This document shows positions 25,054 to 34,021 of a stretch of DNA of 49,532 nt, piece after piece. The notes beneath the pieces were generated by a model, which was given only the letters and a program-made list of their open reading frames with translations, searched no databases and was not told the origin of the DNA. The translations under genes and the position numbers were made by a program. Source of the DNA: Suilimivivens sp964402925 (GTDB taxonomy: Bacteria; Bacillota; Clostridia; Lachnospirales; Lachnospiraceae); assembly GCA_964402925.1 (NCBI GenBank), contig CAYOED010000020.1, positions 1 through 49,532 on the forward strand, read 5' to 3'. Position 1 is the first letter of the stretch. Each line of letters starts with the position of its first letter.

Positions 25054-26915
25054 CTATTGCCTTCCATTTCTTTCTTGATTCTCTCTGTGATTGTTTCGGC
25101 ATCAATTCCAATCTCGTGCTTCAATAAATCCACATTGCCATGTTCCACGTATTCATCCGGTATAGCGATCTGTAAGAACTTTGCATTTCCCGCAAATTCA
25201 CCCATCATCTCTCTGACCTTTTCACCATAACCGCCGCTTGAAACATTTTCTTCCATGGAAACCACAAGTTCATGGTGCGTTACCGCCCATTCTACTGCCT
25301 TAGTGTCAATAGGCTTTACGAATCTGGCATTGATCACACTGCACCTATATCCTGCCTGATTCAGCATTCCTTTCACTTCTTCTGCCGTCTTCACCATGCT
25401 TCCGACTGCCAGCAGACAGATTTCACCTTCTGCATAAAGCAACTCTGCCTTTCCAAGTTCAATCGGTGCACGGAACTCTTTTAATCCGGCATAGGCTTCT
25501 CCTCTGGGATAGCGGATTGCAATAGGTCCGTCAAAGGCAACCGCATATTTCATCATATCTGAAAGTTCCCACTTATTCTTCGGCGCCATAATATGCATTC
25601 CCGGAATCGAAGACAAAAAGGATAAATCAAAAATTCCCTGATGTGTCTCCCCATCGCTGCCCACAAGTCCTGCCCTGTCAATGGCAAACACTACGGGAAG
25701 ATTCTGGATACAAACATCATGCAGAATCTGGTCATATGCTCTTTGCAGGAAGGAAGAATAAATAGCAACTACCGGTTTCAGTCCTCCTGCCGCCAGACCT
25801 GCCGCAAAGGTGACTGCGTGTTCCTCCGCGATTCCTACGTCAAAAAATCGTTCAGGATACATATTCCGGAAACGCTTTAATCCTGTGCCATCCGGCATAG
25901 CTGCGGTGATTGCAACCACTTTTTCGTCTCTTGCCCCCAGCTTTGTCATAACGGTAGAAAAAATGTCTGTATAATTAGCAGTCGTTCTGGGCTTTGTAGG
26001 AATACCCGTTTCAACATCAAAAGGCTCTGCCCCATGAAATCTTGCCGGATGTCGCTCTGCCGGTGCAAATCCCTTTCCCTTCTGGGTAATCACATGTACG
26101 ATCACGGCATTCCTTGTACGCCTTGCCTCTTGGAATACCCGCAGCATTGCGGAAATGTTATGACCATCTACGGGTCCTAAATAAGTGACCCCCATATCCT
26201 CAAAAAACATCCCGGGAACCACCAGCTGTTTAAAACTGCTTTTCGCTTTCCGGATACCTTCTACAACCTTCTCACCTTTGGGAATTTCCTTTAATGTATT
26301 GTATACGCCTTCTTTTATGTCCAGATAAGCGTTAGCTGTTCTTACATTGTTCAGGTATTTGGATACTCCTCCCACATTCTCTGAGATGGACATATTATTG
26401 TCATTGAGAACTATGATAAAATTCGTTTCCAACTTGGCTGCGTTATTTAAAGCCTCATAAGCCATACCGCCTGTAAGAGACCCATCACCGATCACGGAGA
26501 CCACAGTGTTGCTCTTTCCCTGAATATCCCTTGCTTTTACAAGCCCCAAACCGGCTGAAATGGAGGTAGAACTATGACCTGTATCAAAGCAGTCACAATC
26601 GCTTTCTTTTCTTTTAGGAAATCCGCTCATACCGCCGAATTTGCGCAATGATTCAAACCCATCCCTTCTGCCTGTCAAAAGCTTATGGGTATAAGATTGA
26701 TGTCCCACATCCCAGATCAGCTTATCCTCCGGCAGATTCAAAAAGAGATGCAGAGCCATAGTAAGCTCCACTGCACCCAGATTGGACCCCAGATGACCTC
26801 CGGTGTGGGATATTTTCTCAATCAGAAATTCCCGTATTTCCTGAGCCAGTTCCTGATAGTCTGATGGATTTATATTCTTAATGTCATTCGCACCCTTAAT
26901 ATTATCAAGCAACAT
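25050..26915 (-). CDS. dxs: 1-deoxy-D-xylulose-5-phosphate synthase
   Basis: 621 residues, full length. It is the thiamine-diphosphate enzyme for the first step of the MEP isoprenoid pathway. GHSSTSISAGLG and GDGSLTGGMAYEALNNA (Mg-ThDP site), GPVDGHN, and the transketolase-type GIAEEHAVTFAAGLA are visible. It is followed by tlyA and preceded by ispA, so two isoprenoid steps are co-transcribed. Confidence 0.97.
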   Translation of the reverse strand: MLLDNIKGANDIKNINPSDYQELAQEIREFLIEKISHTGGHLGSNLGAVELTMALHLFLNLPEDKLIWDVGHQSYTHKLLTGRRDGFESLRKFGGMSGFPKRKESDCDCFDTGHSSTSISAGLGLVKARDIQGKSNTVVSVIGDGSLTGGMAYEALNNAAKLETNFIIVLNDNNMSISENVGGVSKYLNNVRTANAYLDIKEGVYNTLKEIPKGEKVVEGIRKAKSSFKQLVVPGMFFEDMGVTYLGPVDGHNISAMLRVFQEARRTRNAVIVHVITQKGKGFAPAERHPARFHGAEPFDVETGIPTKPRTTANYTDIFSTVMTKLGARDEKVVAITAAMPDGTGLKRFRNMYPERFFDVGIAEEHAVTFAAGLAAGGLKPVVAIYSSFLQRAYDQILHDVCIQNLPVVFAIDRAGLVGSDGETHQGIFDLSFLSSIPGMHIMAPKNKWELSDMMKYAVAFDGPIAIRYPRGEAYAGLKEFRAPIELGKAELLYAEGEICLLAVGSMVKTAEEVKGMLNQAGYRCSVINARFVKPIDTKAVEWAVTHHELVVSMEENVSSGGYGEKVREMMGEFAGNAKFLQIAIPDEYVEHGNVDLLKHEIGIDAETITERIKKEMEGNR

Positions 26916-26953
26916 ATTCTCAACCTTCTTTTCTTCTGTCCTAAGGCATATTT

Positions 26954-27853
26954 TTATTTTTCTCTGGTAATCAGTGAATCTACAAGTTCCTCCAGAAACC
27001 TGTTTCTTCCATCAAAGGAACGGAGAATGGAAAGCGCTTCTTCTGACAGCGTTCTTACTTCCTCTCTGGATTCCTCCAGACCGTGAAGCGTCACATAGGT
27101 CAGCTTATGATTTTTCTCATCACTTCCAATAGGCTTTCCCAAAACTTCTGACGTACTGGTCACGTCCAATATATCATCCTGAATCTGAAATGCAATTCCA
27201 ATATTATATGCCGCTTTCTCCATATAAGAAACTGATTTTTGATCTGCGCCTGCTAAAATAGCTCCAATCATCATTGCTGCCTGTATGAGCGCCGCAGTCT
27301 TGTTTTCATGTATGAATAAAAGCAGTTCTTCCGACACCTGTCTTTCGGACTCTTCTTCAATATCTGCTGCCTGTCCGCCAATCATTCCATAAATTCCTGC
27401 TTTTTTTCCAAGAATTTGAATCGCCGCCGCCGCTCTCTTTAAAGTTTCTGGATCTTCTGTCAAATCAAATGCCAAGGACGCCGTTTCAAATGCAAGATTC
27501 AGCAACCCGTCGCCTGCAAGAACCGCCATACCATCCCCATAGACATTCCATGTTGTCTTACGTCCTCTCCGGTATTCGTCATTGTCCATCGCAGGCAAAT
27601 CATCATGCACCAGTGAATAATTGTGAATCATTTCAAGCGCTGCCATAAAAGGTTCTACCAGTGTACCGCTGCCGCCGAATAAAAGGAAACTCTCTTCCAT
27701 CAATATAGGACGAAGACGCTTTCCTCCTGCTAAGGCACTATAGTTCATCGCCTCTAACACCCTGCGCTGAAATCCCTTTTCCTCCGGCAGATATTTTTCA
27801 AGAATTTCCTGTGCATGCTTTGTTTTTGCATCCAGCATTTCATTAAAATTCAT
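26954..27853 (-). CDS. ispA: Farnesyl/geranyl diphosphate synthase
   Basis: 299 residues from ATG 27853, which lies 6 bases after GGAG; upstream Met codons at 27871 and 27865 lack such a site. It carries the first aspartate-rich motif DDLPAMD (84-90) and the second, DDILD, near residue 230. It condenses IPP with DMAPP/GPP to short prenyl diphosphates. It overlaps xseB by 11 bases. Confidence 0.95.
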   Translation of the reverse strand: MNFNEMLDAKTKHAQEILEKYLPEEKGFQRRVLEAMNYSALAGGKRLRPILMEESFLLFGGSGTLVEPFMAALEMIHNYSLVHDDLPAMDNDEYRRGRKTTWNVYGDGMAVLAGDGLLNLAFETASLAFDLTEDPETLKRAAAAIQILGKKAGIYGMIGGQAADIEEESERQVSEELLLFIHENKTAALIQAAMMIGAILAGADQKSVSYMEKAAYNIGIAFQIQDDILDVTSTSEVLGKPIGSDEKNHKLTYVTLHGLEESREEVRTLSEEALSILRSFDGRNRFLEELVDSLITREK

Positions 27854-28061
27854 AGGTTTCTCCATCTTCATTCAGTGCCATCACCTTTTTTTCTACCTGG
27901 TCAATTGCCTGATTGCATTTTTTCAGTAATTCCATACCCTGTTTATATATCTGAAAGGATTCTTCCAATGAAATATCCTCCTGTTCCAATGCCGAAACAG
28001 TCTCTTCAAGCATTTCAAATGCCCTCTCCAGTTCCAGTTCTTTCTCTCCCTGTTCCTGCAT
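27843..28061 (-). CDS. xseB: Exodeoxyribonuclease VII small subunit
   Basis: 72 residues, with the family pattern LEETVSALEQEDISLEESF, then YKQGMELLKKCN. It binds the long coiled coil of XseA. It begins 2 bases past the xseA stop. Confidence 0.95.
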   Translation of the reverse strand: MQEQGEKELELERAFEMLEETVSALEQEDISLEESFQIYKQGMELLKKCNQAIDQVEKKVMALNEDGETYEF

Positions 28062-28063
28062 AC

Positions 28064-29290
28064 CTATTCTCCTTCCATCACACTCATATTGTCCATCTGA
28101 TACTTTTCCTTTACCACAGTATTCATTCTGCCGTTTTTTACATAAATCTGAAGCTGATCGCCAATGGACACCTTATTTATATCTGTTATGGTTCTTCCCT
28201 TCTCATCAGAAACATAAGAATATCCCTGATTCAGCTTATCAAGGGGAGAAAGTCCCTTTAATTTTTCTATATAGATTGCCATCCGGTGTCTGTTTTTCAT
28301 GATCCGGTTCTTTATGGACATCGATAAACGTTCCTCTAAACTGACAGCATAGGTTCGTTTCTCTCTAATTTTTCCCATCGGACTATTCATTTTCAACTTT
28401 GATTCAAGAGTCTGCTGCTTCATACGGGCAAGTTTCATCCGTGCCTGTATCTGCCGGTTAAGGGAAAGCCTGATTCCCTCCATCTGCCCCAGCAAAAGCG
28501 TTGCATCATACACAGCCAGTTCCGCTGCCGCCGATGGGGTTGGCGCACGCATATCAGCCACATAATCAATAATGGTTGTATCTGTCTCATGCCCTACTGC
28601 AGAAATAACAGGTATGTTACAATCAAAGACTGCCTGGGCTACCATCTCTTCATTAAATGCCCACAAATCTTCTATAGAGCCGCCTCCCCGTCCTACAATA
28701 ATCACGTCCACCTGTCTTTTCTCAAGAGCCTGTATTCCTCTGACAATGCTTTCTGCCGCCGATTCTCCCTGAACAATAGCGGGATATAAAATAATCTGCA
28801 CATAAGGATTTCTCCTGGATACTATATTGATAATATCCCTGACCGCCGCTCCTGTAGGTGCAGTTACAACCCCAAGCGTCTTTACGAATCTGGGTATCGG
28901 CTTTTTGTATTCGGGTGCAAACATTCCGCGTTCAAGCAGTTCCTGTTTTAACCGTTCGAACCGCTCATAGAGCTCACCTGCTCCATCCTGCGTGATGCTC
29001 TTCGCATACATCTGGTATTTGCCGTCTCGCTCATATACATCAATGGTGCCTTTTACCACCACCTGCATTCCTTCCATCATCCGAAATGCAAGACCGGAAC
29101 GGTTCCCTGCAAACATAACGCAGGAAATCGTTCCTTTTTTGTCCTTTAAAGTAAAATAAATATGTCCGGAAGAATGATATTTGCAGTTGCTGACCTCGCC
29201 TTTAACAGACAGTTCATTCAGCAGGAAATCCTGCGCGAACATATTCTTGATATATGAATTTATTTGTCCAACCGTATAAACATTCTGCAT
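28064..29290 (-). CDS. xseA: Exodeoxyribonuclease VII large subunit
   Basis: 408 residues. An N-terminal OB-fold (about 1-105) is followed by the catalytic core (PTGAAVRDIINIVSRRNP; VGRGGGSIEDLWAFNEE; SAVGHETDTTIIDYVAD) and a C-terminal coiled coil with the GYSYVSD end motif. It degrades single-stranded DNA. It is slightly shorter than E. coli XseA (456), as usual in Firmicutes. Confidence 0.97.
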   Translation of the reverse strand: MQNVYTVGQINSYIKNMFAQDFLLNELSVKGEVSNCKYHSSGHIYFTLKDKKGTISCVMFAGNRSGLAFRMMEGMQVVVKGTIDVYERDGKYQMYAKSITQDGAGELYERFERLKQELLERGMFAPEYKKPIPRFVKTLGVVTAPTGAAVRDIINIVSRRNPYVQIILYPAIVQGESAAESIVRGIQALEKRQVDVIIVGRGGGSIEDLWAFNEEMVAQAVFDCNIPVISAVGHETDTTIIDYVADMRAPTPSAAAELAVYDATLLLGQMEGIRLSLNRQIQARMKLARMKQQTLESKLKMNSPMGKIREKRTYAVSLEERLSMSIKNRIMKNRHRMAIYIEKLKGLSPLDKLNQGYSYVSDEKGRTITDINKVSIGDQLQIYVKNGRMNTVVKEKYQMDNMSVMEGE

Positions 29291-29301
29291 CTTATGCTCA
29301 C

Positions 29302-29700
29302 CTAAGCGAATTTTGCCAACACTCCATTGACAAAGGATGGTGAAGACTCCTGACCAAATTTTTTGGCAAGTTCAACTGCCTCATTAATTGCGACACCAGT
29401 AGGAATTTCCTGATCATACATGATTTCATAAACTGCAAGTCTTAAAATGGTAAGATCCACTTTCCCCATACGCTCTGTATTCCAACCCTGTACTTTATCG
29501 TTTAAAGCCTGATCGATTAAATCGATTTTTTCTATGATTTTATTGAATTTCTCACTAATTTGAGCACTGTTTTCCTCTGTTGCAGCATTTTCTTCATCCT
29601 CAAAGAAAAATGCCTCCTGCTGTGCCAGTTCTTCCTTCGAATTAAATTCCACGCGGAACAGCAGTTTAAAAATTTGCTCCCTCATTTCTCTTCTGCTCAT
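29302..29700 (-). CDS. nusB: Transcription antitermination factor NusB
   Basis: 132 residues, all-helical. The N-terminal RREMREQIFKLLFRVEF and the C-terminal IPTGVAINEAVELAKKFG are diagnostic. An acidic insert (about 29-47) is mildly unusual. It binds boxA RNA with S10 in rRNA antitermination. AAGGTGG precedes the ATG. Confidence 0.95.
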   Translation of the reverse strand: MSRREMREQIFKLLFRVEFNSKEELAQQEAFFFEDEENAATEENSAQISEKFNKIIEKIDLIDQALNDKVQGWNTERMGKVDLTILRLAVYEIMYDQEIPTGVAINEAVELAKKFGQESSPSFVNGVLAKFA

Positions 29701-29717
29701 ATATATCCACCTTGCGC

Positions 29718-30104
29718 CTATTTATCTTTCTGCATATTAACACCGGCAATGCGGATATCTACATCTGCGACTTCAAGACCTGTCATATTCTCTATGGTTG
29801 ATTTCACTCTTTCCTGAACGCTCTGGGATACAGCCGGAATATTATGACCATATTCAACAATCAGTGCCAGTTCAGCCTTTACACGCTTGCCAAACACCTC
29901 CACCTTAACACCTTTTGCAAGATTCTTGACTCCCATTTTGCTCATAAGGTCATTGGTGATATTTCCAGCCATAGCAGCAACACCTTCCACTTCTGTTGCA
30001 GCAAGACCTGCAATCATTGCCACTACATCATCAGCAATTTTAACTGTACCAAGATTCTCGTCTTCCTGTAATACATATGTGTTCTGTTCAATAGTTTTTT
30101 CCAT
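29718..30104 (-). CDS. Asp23/Gls24 family envelope stress response protein
   Basis: 128 residues, with the Asp23 domain across the whole length (VKIADDVVAMIAGLAATEVE, then VYGHNIPAV-type VEYGHNIPAVSQSVQERV). This clade (YqhY-like) sits before nusB in many Firmicutes and has been linked in B. subtilis to acetyl-CoA carboxylase control. No membrane segment. First gene of the operon running to recN. Confidence 0.92.
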   Translation of the reverse strand: MEKTIEQNTYVLQEDENLGTVKIADDVVAMIAGLAATEVEGVAAMAGNITNDLMSKMGVKNLAKGVKVEVFGKRVKAELALIVEYGHNIPAVSQSVQERVKSTIENMTGLEVADVDIRIAGVNMQKDK

Positions 30105-30159
30105 AATAACGTTCCTTTCTCTCCTTTTATTGCAAGCCTGTTAATGTTTATCATATCAA

Positions 30160-30188
30160 AAAATACTCTTTTTGCATAGCCCCGTCAA
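30160..30188 (-). promoter_or_regulatory. Candidate promoter of the asp23-nusB-xseAB-ispA-dxs-tlyA-nadK-argR-recN operon
   Basis: On the minus strand, -35 TTGACG (30188-30183), a 17-base spacer and -10 TATTTT (30165-30160), in the 104-base gap after the lipoprotein gene. Confidence 0.6.
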
Positions 30189-30208
30189 AAATAAAATCCT
30201 TATTTTCT

Positions 30209-31462
30209 CTATAGCCAGAAGCTAAGGCTCAGTTGTTCCTCATTTTCTGCATAAGATACGGTTCCTTCCCGGGTATTCAAATATGAGAATATTCCCTGTT
30301 CCTCAATCAGATGCCTTATCATCTCCTCATAAACAGCATTATCTGCACATTTAAGCGTTACATAAGTACTTCCCTGCTCATACGCTGATGAAAATACACC
30401 CATAAGCTTTTCCCCATCAACTTCGGTAAAATACCGTCCCTCCCTGACATAATAATTATCCTCCATGGAATCACATATCGGGACCTCCACAATAGAATCG
30501 ATGACATGCGTCTTCTCCAGCTGGCTGGTCGTGACACACAGATAATCATAGTTAATCGGAGGAATGCTCTCTATAATCTGATCACTGCTTCCTTCCACAA
30601 TCTGATAAGATGCATCTCCCCATGTAGTATCTACATAATAATAATTTCCATCCATCTTCACCAGATTCCATGCATGTCCTTCTCCGCCTGAAACTCTGCC
30701 CATAATCAACGCCGCATCAATCCCTGCTCTTCTTAACAGATATTGCGTTGCTTTGGCATATCCCTGGCAGACGCTTTTGCGCGTGATAAATACAGAACAG
30801 ATATTTTGATTGTCCGGTGCTTCGGCATCATACTCTGTTTGATTTATAATATATTCATAAATGTATTTTACTTTTCCGTATTCATCCAGTCCCTCGTCCA
30901 TCCCCTGGAAACACTCCTGTACATAATGCGCAATCTGTTCTTCCTTGAGCTCCGCCTCCTGCATGGATACATTATAGGTGCCTGAAAAAGTGATTTTTTT
31001 CACCACATCCCCCAGCGTATATCTGGTAAAAGTATAACCATCCACGTAGAAAATTTCAGGATGATCATTTAATACACACTGAAAAACTTTTTCGATTTTA
31101 TCCGTTTCTATACAGGATAAGGCAACGCCATCGCCAAATTCCTGAAGAATCTTTAAGATTTCAGCGTAAATGATCTGCTCTGACTCGTTCAGTTTTTCAT
31201 AGTGGAAAAGTCCCGTCTGCTGTTTTCTGATGAAAGCAGTTTCCTCCACCGAAATACCGGAAATGCTTTCCACCTCATCCGCGCTAGTCCCTTGTACTTC
31301 CTCTTTGACGATTGCGGTCTCTTTTGTGTCTTCTGCTTCCTCTTCCCTGTTGTCTGATTCGATCCTGCCGCTTTCCGGCTTGTCCTGATTTACCGGATAA
31401 CTGCATCCTTCAACCAGCAGAAGACAAATAAGAACCAGCAATATACATCTTTTCATTTTCAT
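30209..31462 (-). CDS. Lipoprotein with a transglutaminase-like domain
   Basis: 417 residues. It has a lipoprotein signal with lipobox VEGC (Cys20) and an acidic, disordered-looking linker (about 25-75). A transglutaminase-like papain-fold domain follows, with an intact triad: Cys232 in KSVCQGYAKA, His263 in GEGHAWNLV and Asp278 in YYVDTTWGD. Extracellular proteins of this kind in Firmicutes may crosslink or cleave peptides in the wall; the activity here is unknown. The start (ATG 31462, or 31456) directly follows the prfC stop with no clear ribosome site of its own, so it depends on translational coupling with prfC. Confidence 0.85.
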   Translation of the reverse strand: MKMKRCILLVLICLLLVEGCSYPVNQDKPESGRIESDNREEEAEDTKETAIVKEEVQGTSADEVESISGISVEETAFIRKQQTGLFHYEKLNESEQIIYAEILKILQEFGDGVALSCIETDKIEKVFQCVLNDHPEIFYVDGYTFTRYTLGDVVKKITFSGTYNVSMQEAELKEEQIAHYVQECFQGMDEGLDEYGKVKYIYEYIINQTEYDAEAPDNQNICSVFITRKSVCQGYAKATQYLLRRAGIDAALIMGRVSGGEGHAWNLVKMDGNYYYVDTTWGDASYQIVEGSSDQIIESIPPINYDYLCVTTSQLEKTHVIDSIVEVPICDSMEDNYYVREGRYFTEVDGEKLMGVFSSAYEQGSTYVTLKCADNAVYEEMIRHLIEEQGIFSYLNTREGTVSYAENEEQLSLSFWL

Positions 31463-33055
31463 TTAATCACGTCCAAACTCTGATAATATTAATCCTTCGT
31501 TTCGATCCAGCGTCATTCCTACACTCCAGGCATTGATAAACAAGAGCAGCGGATTTCCCTTAAGGTCTCTTATTTTCTTCATATCAGATGTACCTATGAG
31601 TTTATTCAAATCAATTTCCTTATTTTCAATCCATCGGATATGCTCATAAGGCAGATTTTCCAGTTTGATTTCCACGTTGTACTCATTTTCCAGACGGTAT
31701 TTCAGCACATCAAACTGGAGCACACCTACCACTCCCACGATAATTTCTTCCATACCTGTGTTAAATTCCTGAAAAATCTGAATAGCGCCTTCCTGCGCAA
31801 TCTGTGTAATCCCTTTTACAAATTGCTTTCTCTTCATGGTATCGACCTGTCTCACCCTTGCAAAATGCTCCGGTGCAAAGGTGGGAATCCCCTCGTAGGC
31901 AAATGCCTCCTTTGGCATACACAAAGTATCCCCAATAGAAAAGATACCAGGATCAAATACACCAATAATGTCGCCTGCATAAGCTTCATCCAGAATCTTT
32001 CTCTCACTTGCCATAATCTGCTGAGGCTGTGAAAGACGCATGACCTTTCCGCCCTGCACATGCTTTACCTCCATGCTTGCCTCATATTTGCCGGAACAGA
32101 TTCTCATAAATGCAATCCTGTCCCTGTGCGCCTTGTTCATATTTGCCTGTATTTTAAATACAAATGCTGAAAATTCCTGCTCAGTAGGCGATACCAGACC
32201 GATATCTGCTCTTCTGGGCAGAGGTGTTGTTGTCATTTCAAGGAAATGCTGCAAAAAGAATTCCACACCAAAGTTTGTAAGTGCAGAGCCGAAAAATACA
32301 GGCGTCAATTCTCCTGCGCGTACCAGATCCAGATCAAATTCCGCACTGGCGCCATCTAAAAGTTCTATTTCATCCAGCAGCGTATCTGCCGCCTCTTCCC
32401 CAATCACAGAAGAAAGCGCCTGCCTGTCTTTGGCAGAAATTTCCTTTGTTTCTCCTTCTTTGGTTCCCTTCTCTGTATCGGAATAAGTGATGACGCACTG
32501 CCTGTCCCTGTCATAAACGCCTTTAAAGCTCTTCCCTGAACCAATCGGCCAGTTGATGGGACAGGTTGCAATGCCCAACTCTTTTTCTATTTCATCCAAA
32601 AGTTCAAAAGTATCATTGGCATCCCTGTCCATTTTATTGATAAATGTAAAAATAGGAATCTTTCGCATCACACACACCTTAAATAGCTTACGCGTCTGCG
32701 CCTCCACACCTTTAGATGCATCAATTACCATCACTGCGGAGTCTGCCGCCATCAAGGTACGGTAGGTATCCTCTGAAAAGTCCTGATGTCCTGGCGTGTC
32801 AAGAATATTAATGCAGAAGCCATCATACTCAAACTGCAGGACGGAAGAAGTGACAGAAATCCCCCTCTCCTTTTCAATCTCCATCCAGTCTGAAACGGCA
32901 TGTCTTGCAGTCGCCTTTCCCTTTACGCTTCCTGCCAGATTGATCGCTCCTCCATATAAAAGAAACTTTTCCGTGAGCGTTGTTTTTCCTGCATCCGGAT
33001 GAGATATAATAGCAAATGTCCTTCTTCTGTTTATCTCCTGTTCATAATTATTCAC
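31463..33055 (-). CDS. prfC: Peptide chain release factor 3
   Basis: 530 residues from GTG 33055, which matches the usual RF3 length (about 529) and has GGAGG 8 bases upstream. It is a GTPase that recycles RF1/RF2. G1 SHPDAGKT is at 18-25; switch II is DTPGHQDF; G4 is NKMD. RF3-specific C-terminal domains follow. The frame stays open upstream to an ATG at 33187 with its own AGGGAG, which would add 44 residues not seen in RF3; see findings. Its position between spoIIIAH and a lipoprotein gene is unusual. Confidence 0.95.
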   Translation of the reverse strand: MNNYEQEINRRRTFAIISHPDAGKTTLTEKFLLYGGAINLAGSVKGKATARHAVSDWMEIEKERGISVTSSVLQFEYDGFCINILDTPGHQDFSEDTYRTLMAADSAVMVIDASKGVEAQTRKLFKVCVMRKIPIFTFINKMDRDANDTFELLDEIEKELGIATCPINWPIGSGKSFKGVYDRDRQCVITYSDTEKGTKEGETKEISAKDRQALSSVIGEEAADTLLDEIELLDGASAEFDLDLVRAGELTPVFFGSALTNFGVEFFLQHFLEMTTTPLPRRADIGLVSPTEQEFSAFVFKIQANMNKAHRDRIAFMRICSGKYEASMEVKHVQGGKVMRLSQPQQIMASERKILDEAYAGDIIGVFDPGIFSIGDTLCMPKEAFAYEGIPTFAPEHFARVRQVDTMKRKQFVKGITQIAQEGAIQIFQEFNTGMEEIIVGVVGVLQFDVLKYRLENEYNVEIKLENLPYEHIRWIENKEIDLNKLIGTSDMKKIRDLKGNPLLLFINAWSVGMTLDRNEGLILSEFGRD

Positions 33056-33107
33056 GTATTCTTCCTCCAAATCATTCCATTGTATCTTCAAGAACTGATT
33101 TATGACA

Positions 33108-33155
33108 TGTGGGAACAGAATGCCTTCTGCTTCATCTACCGTATCTGTTCCCACA
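33108..33155 (-). repeat. Perfect 12-bp inverted repeat in the prfC leader
   Basis: TGTGGGAACAGA (33108-33119) and its exact complement (33144-33155) flank 24 bases. In the minus-strand RNA this forms a stable long hairpin about 40 bases upstream of the prfC ribosome site. Confidence 0.75.
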
Positions 33156-33190
33156 CTGCCTAAAATAAATATAAAAGCTCTTTTCATCAG

Positions 33191-33222
33191 GGTATCTCCC
33201 TATTCTCCTGTAATAGGATACC
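33191..33222 (-). repeat. Hairpin enclosing the upstream prfC ribosome site
   Basis: GGTATC (33191-33196) pairs with GATACC (33217-33222), and CTATT (33200-33204) pairs with AATAG (33212-33216), with a 3-base bulge. The minus-strand AGGGAG that would serve the ATG at 33187 lies inside this stem. Confidence 0.65.
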
Positions 33223-33253
33223 ACATTTTTTTAAATATAGCATCTATTTATTC

Positions 33254-34006
33254 TTACTTGTCACTTAAAGTACTGATAATAATCGAATCCGCTGAAATGC
33301 CGGTTTTACGGATAATAATATCTTCTATCTGGGCACGCTGTGCCTCAGTCAGTTCTGAAGCGTTTACCACAACATCAACCGTGCCGTCCGTTATACTTAC
33401 GACCACATCATTAAATCCTTTGCTTTCCAGTAAGATTTCTGCTGCCGTTTCCTTTTCTGCCACATCCGTTATTGCAATCATATTGTCTACCGCTTCCTGC
33501 TTTTGTTCCTCGCTGATATTAACATTATTGATGATTTCCAGCAGCGTCTCTTTATTTTTAGCTCTAGTCTGCTCTTTTAATAGTCTTGCCCCTGAAAGCG
33601 TATTTAAACTTGTAGAAGAAGTAAATACTGCTTCTCCCGGTGTTTCTCCGTCCGACAACTGATTATCCGCGTTCTGCGCCATATCAATGGACATATTTTC
33701 CGCCATGACTTCGTCCATCGTCTCATCCAGATAGTTTTCCTGCTGTAATACCACATCCGAGTCCAGACTTTCAATTTCACTATATCCCGCCTGCTCCATG
33801 TCCTCATCGGATATTTCAAATAATGCCGCTATATCCGTATCCGTTTCTGTAATTGCCTGTTCATTTGCTATTACTGTATCCGATCCTGCTGTCATTATCT
33901 CCTCTTCCGTAATCTTGCTGCCGGCAAAATTCAGGTATCCCGCAACTGCAATCATGATTGCCAGCGCCGTGATCATAATCTGATTCTTCTTCACCATATT
34001 CTTCAA
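33254..34006 (-). CDS. spoIIIAH: Stage III sporulation protein AH
   Basis: 250 residues. One N-terminal membrane segment (about 8-27) is followed by a long acidic linker (30-135) and a C-terminal ring-building YscJ/FliF-like domain (SISDGTVDVVVNASELTEAQ, ending SADSIIISTLSDK). In the mother cell it binds forespore SpoIIQ to form the channel across the septum. The linker is longer than in B. subtilis (218 residues in total there). The start is probably TTG 34006, 8 bases after AAGGAG; ATG 33997 is the alternative. Last of the operon. Confidence 0.93.
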   Translation of the reverse strand: MKNMVKKNQIMITALAIMIAVAGYLNFAGSKITEEEIMTAGSDTVIANEQAITETDTDIAALFEISDEDMEQAGYSEIESLDSDVVLQQENYLDETMDEVMAENMSIDMAQNADNQLSDGETPGEAVFTSSTSLNTLSGARLLKEQTRAKNKETLLEIINNVNISEEQKQEAVDNMIAITDVAEKETAAEILLESKGFNDVVVSITDGTVDVVVNASELTEAQRAQIEDIIIRKTGISADSIIISTLSDK

Positions 34007-34021
34007 ATCCGTTTCTCCTTC

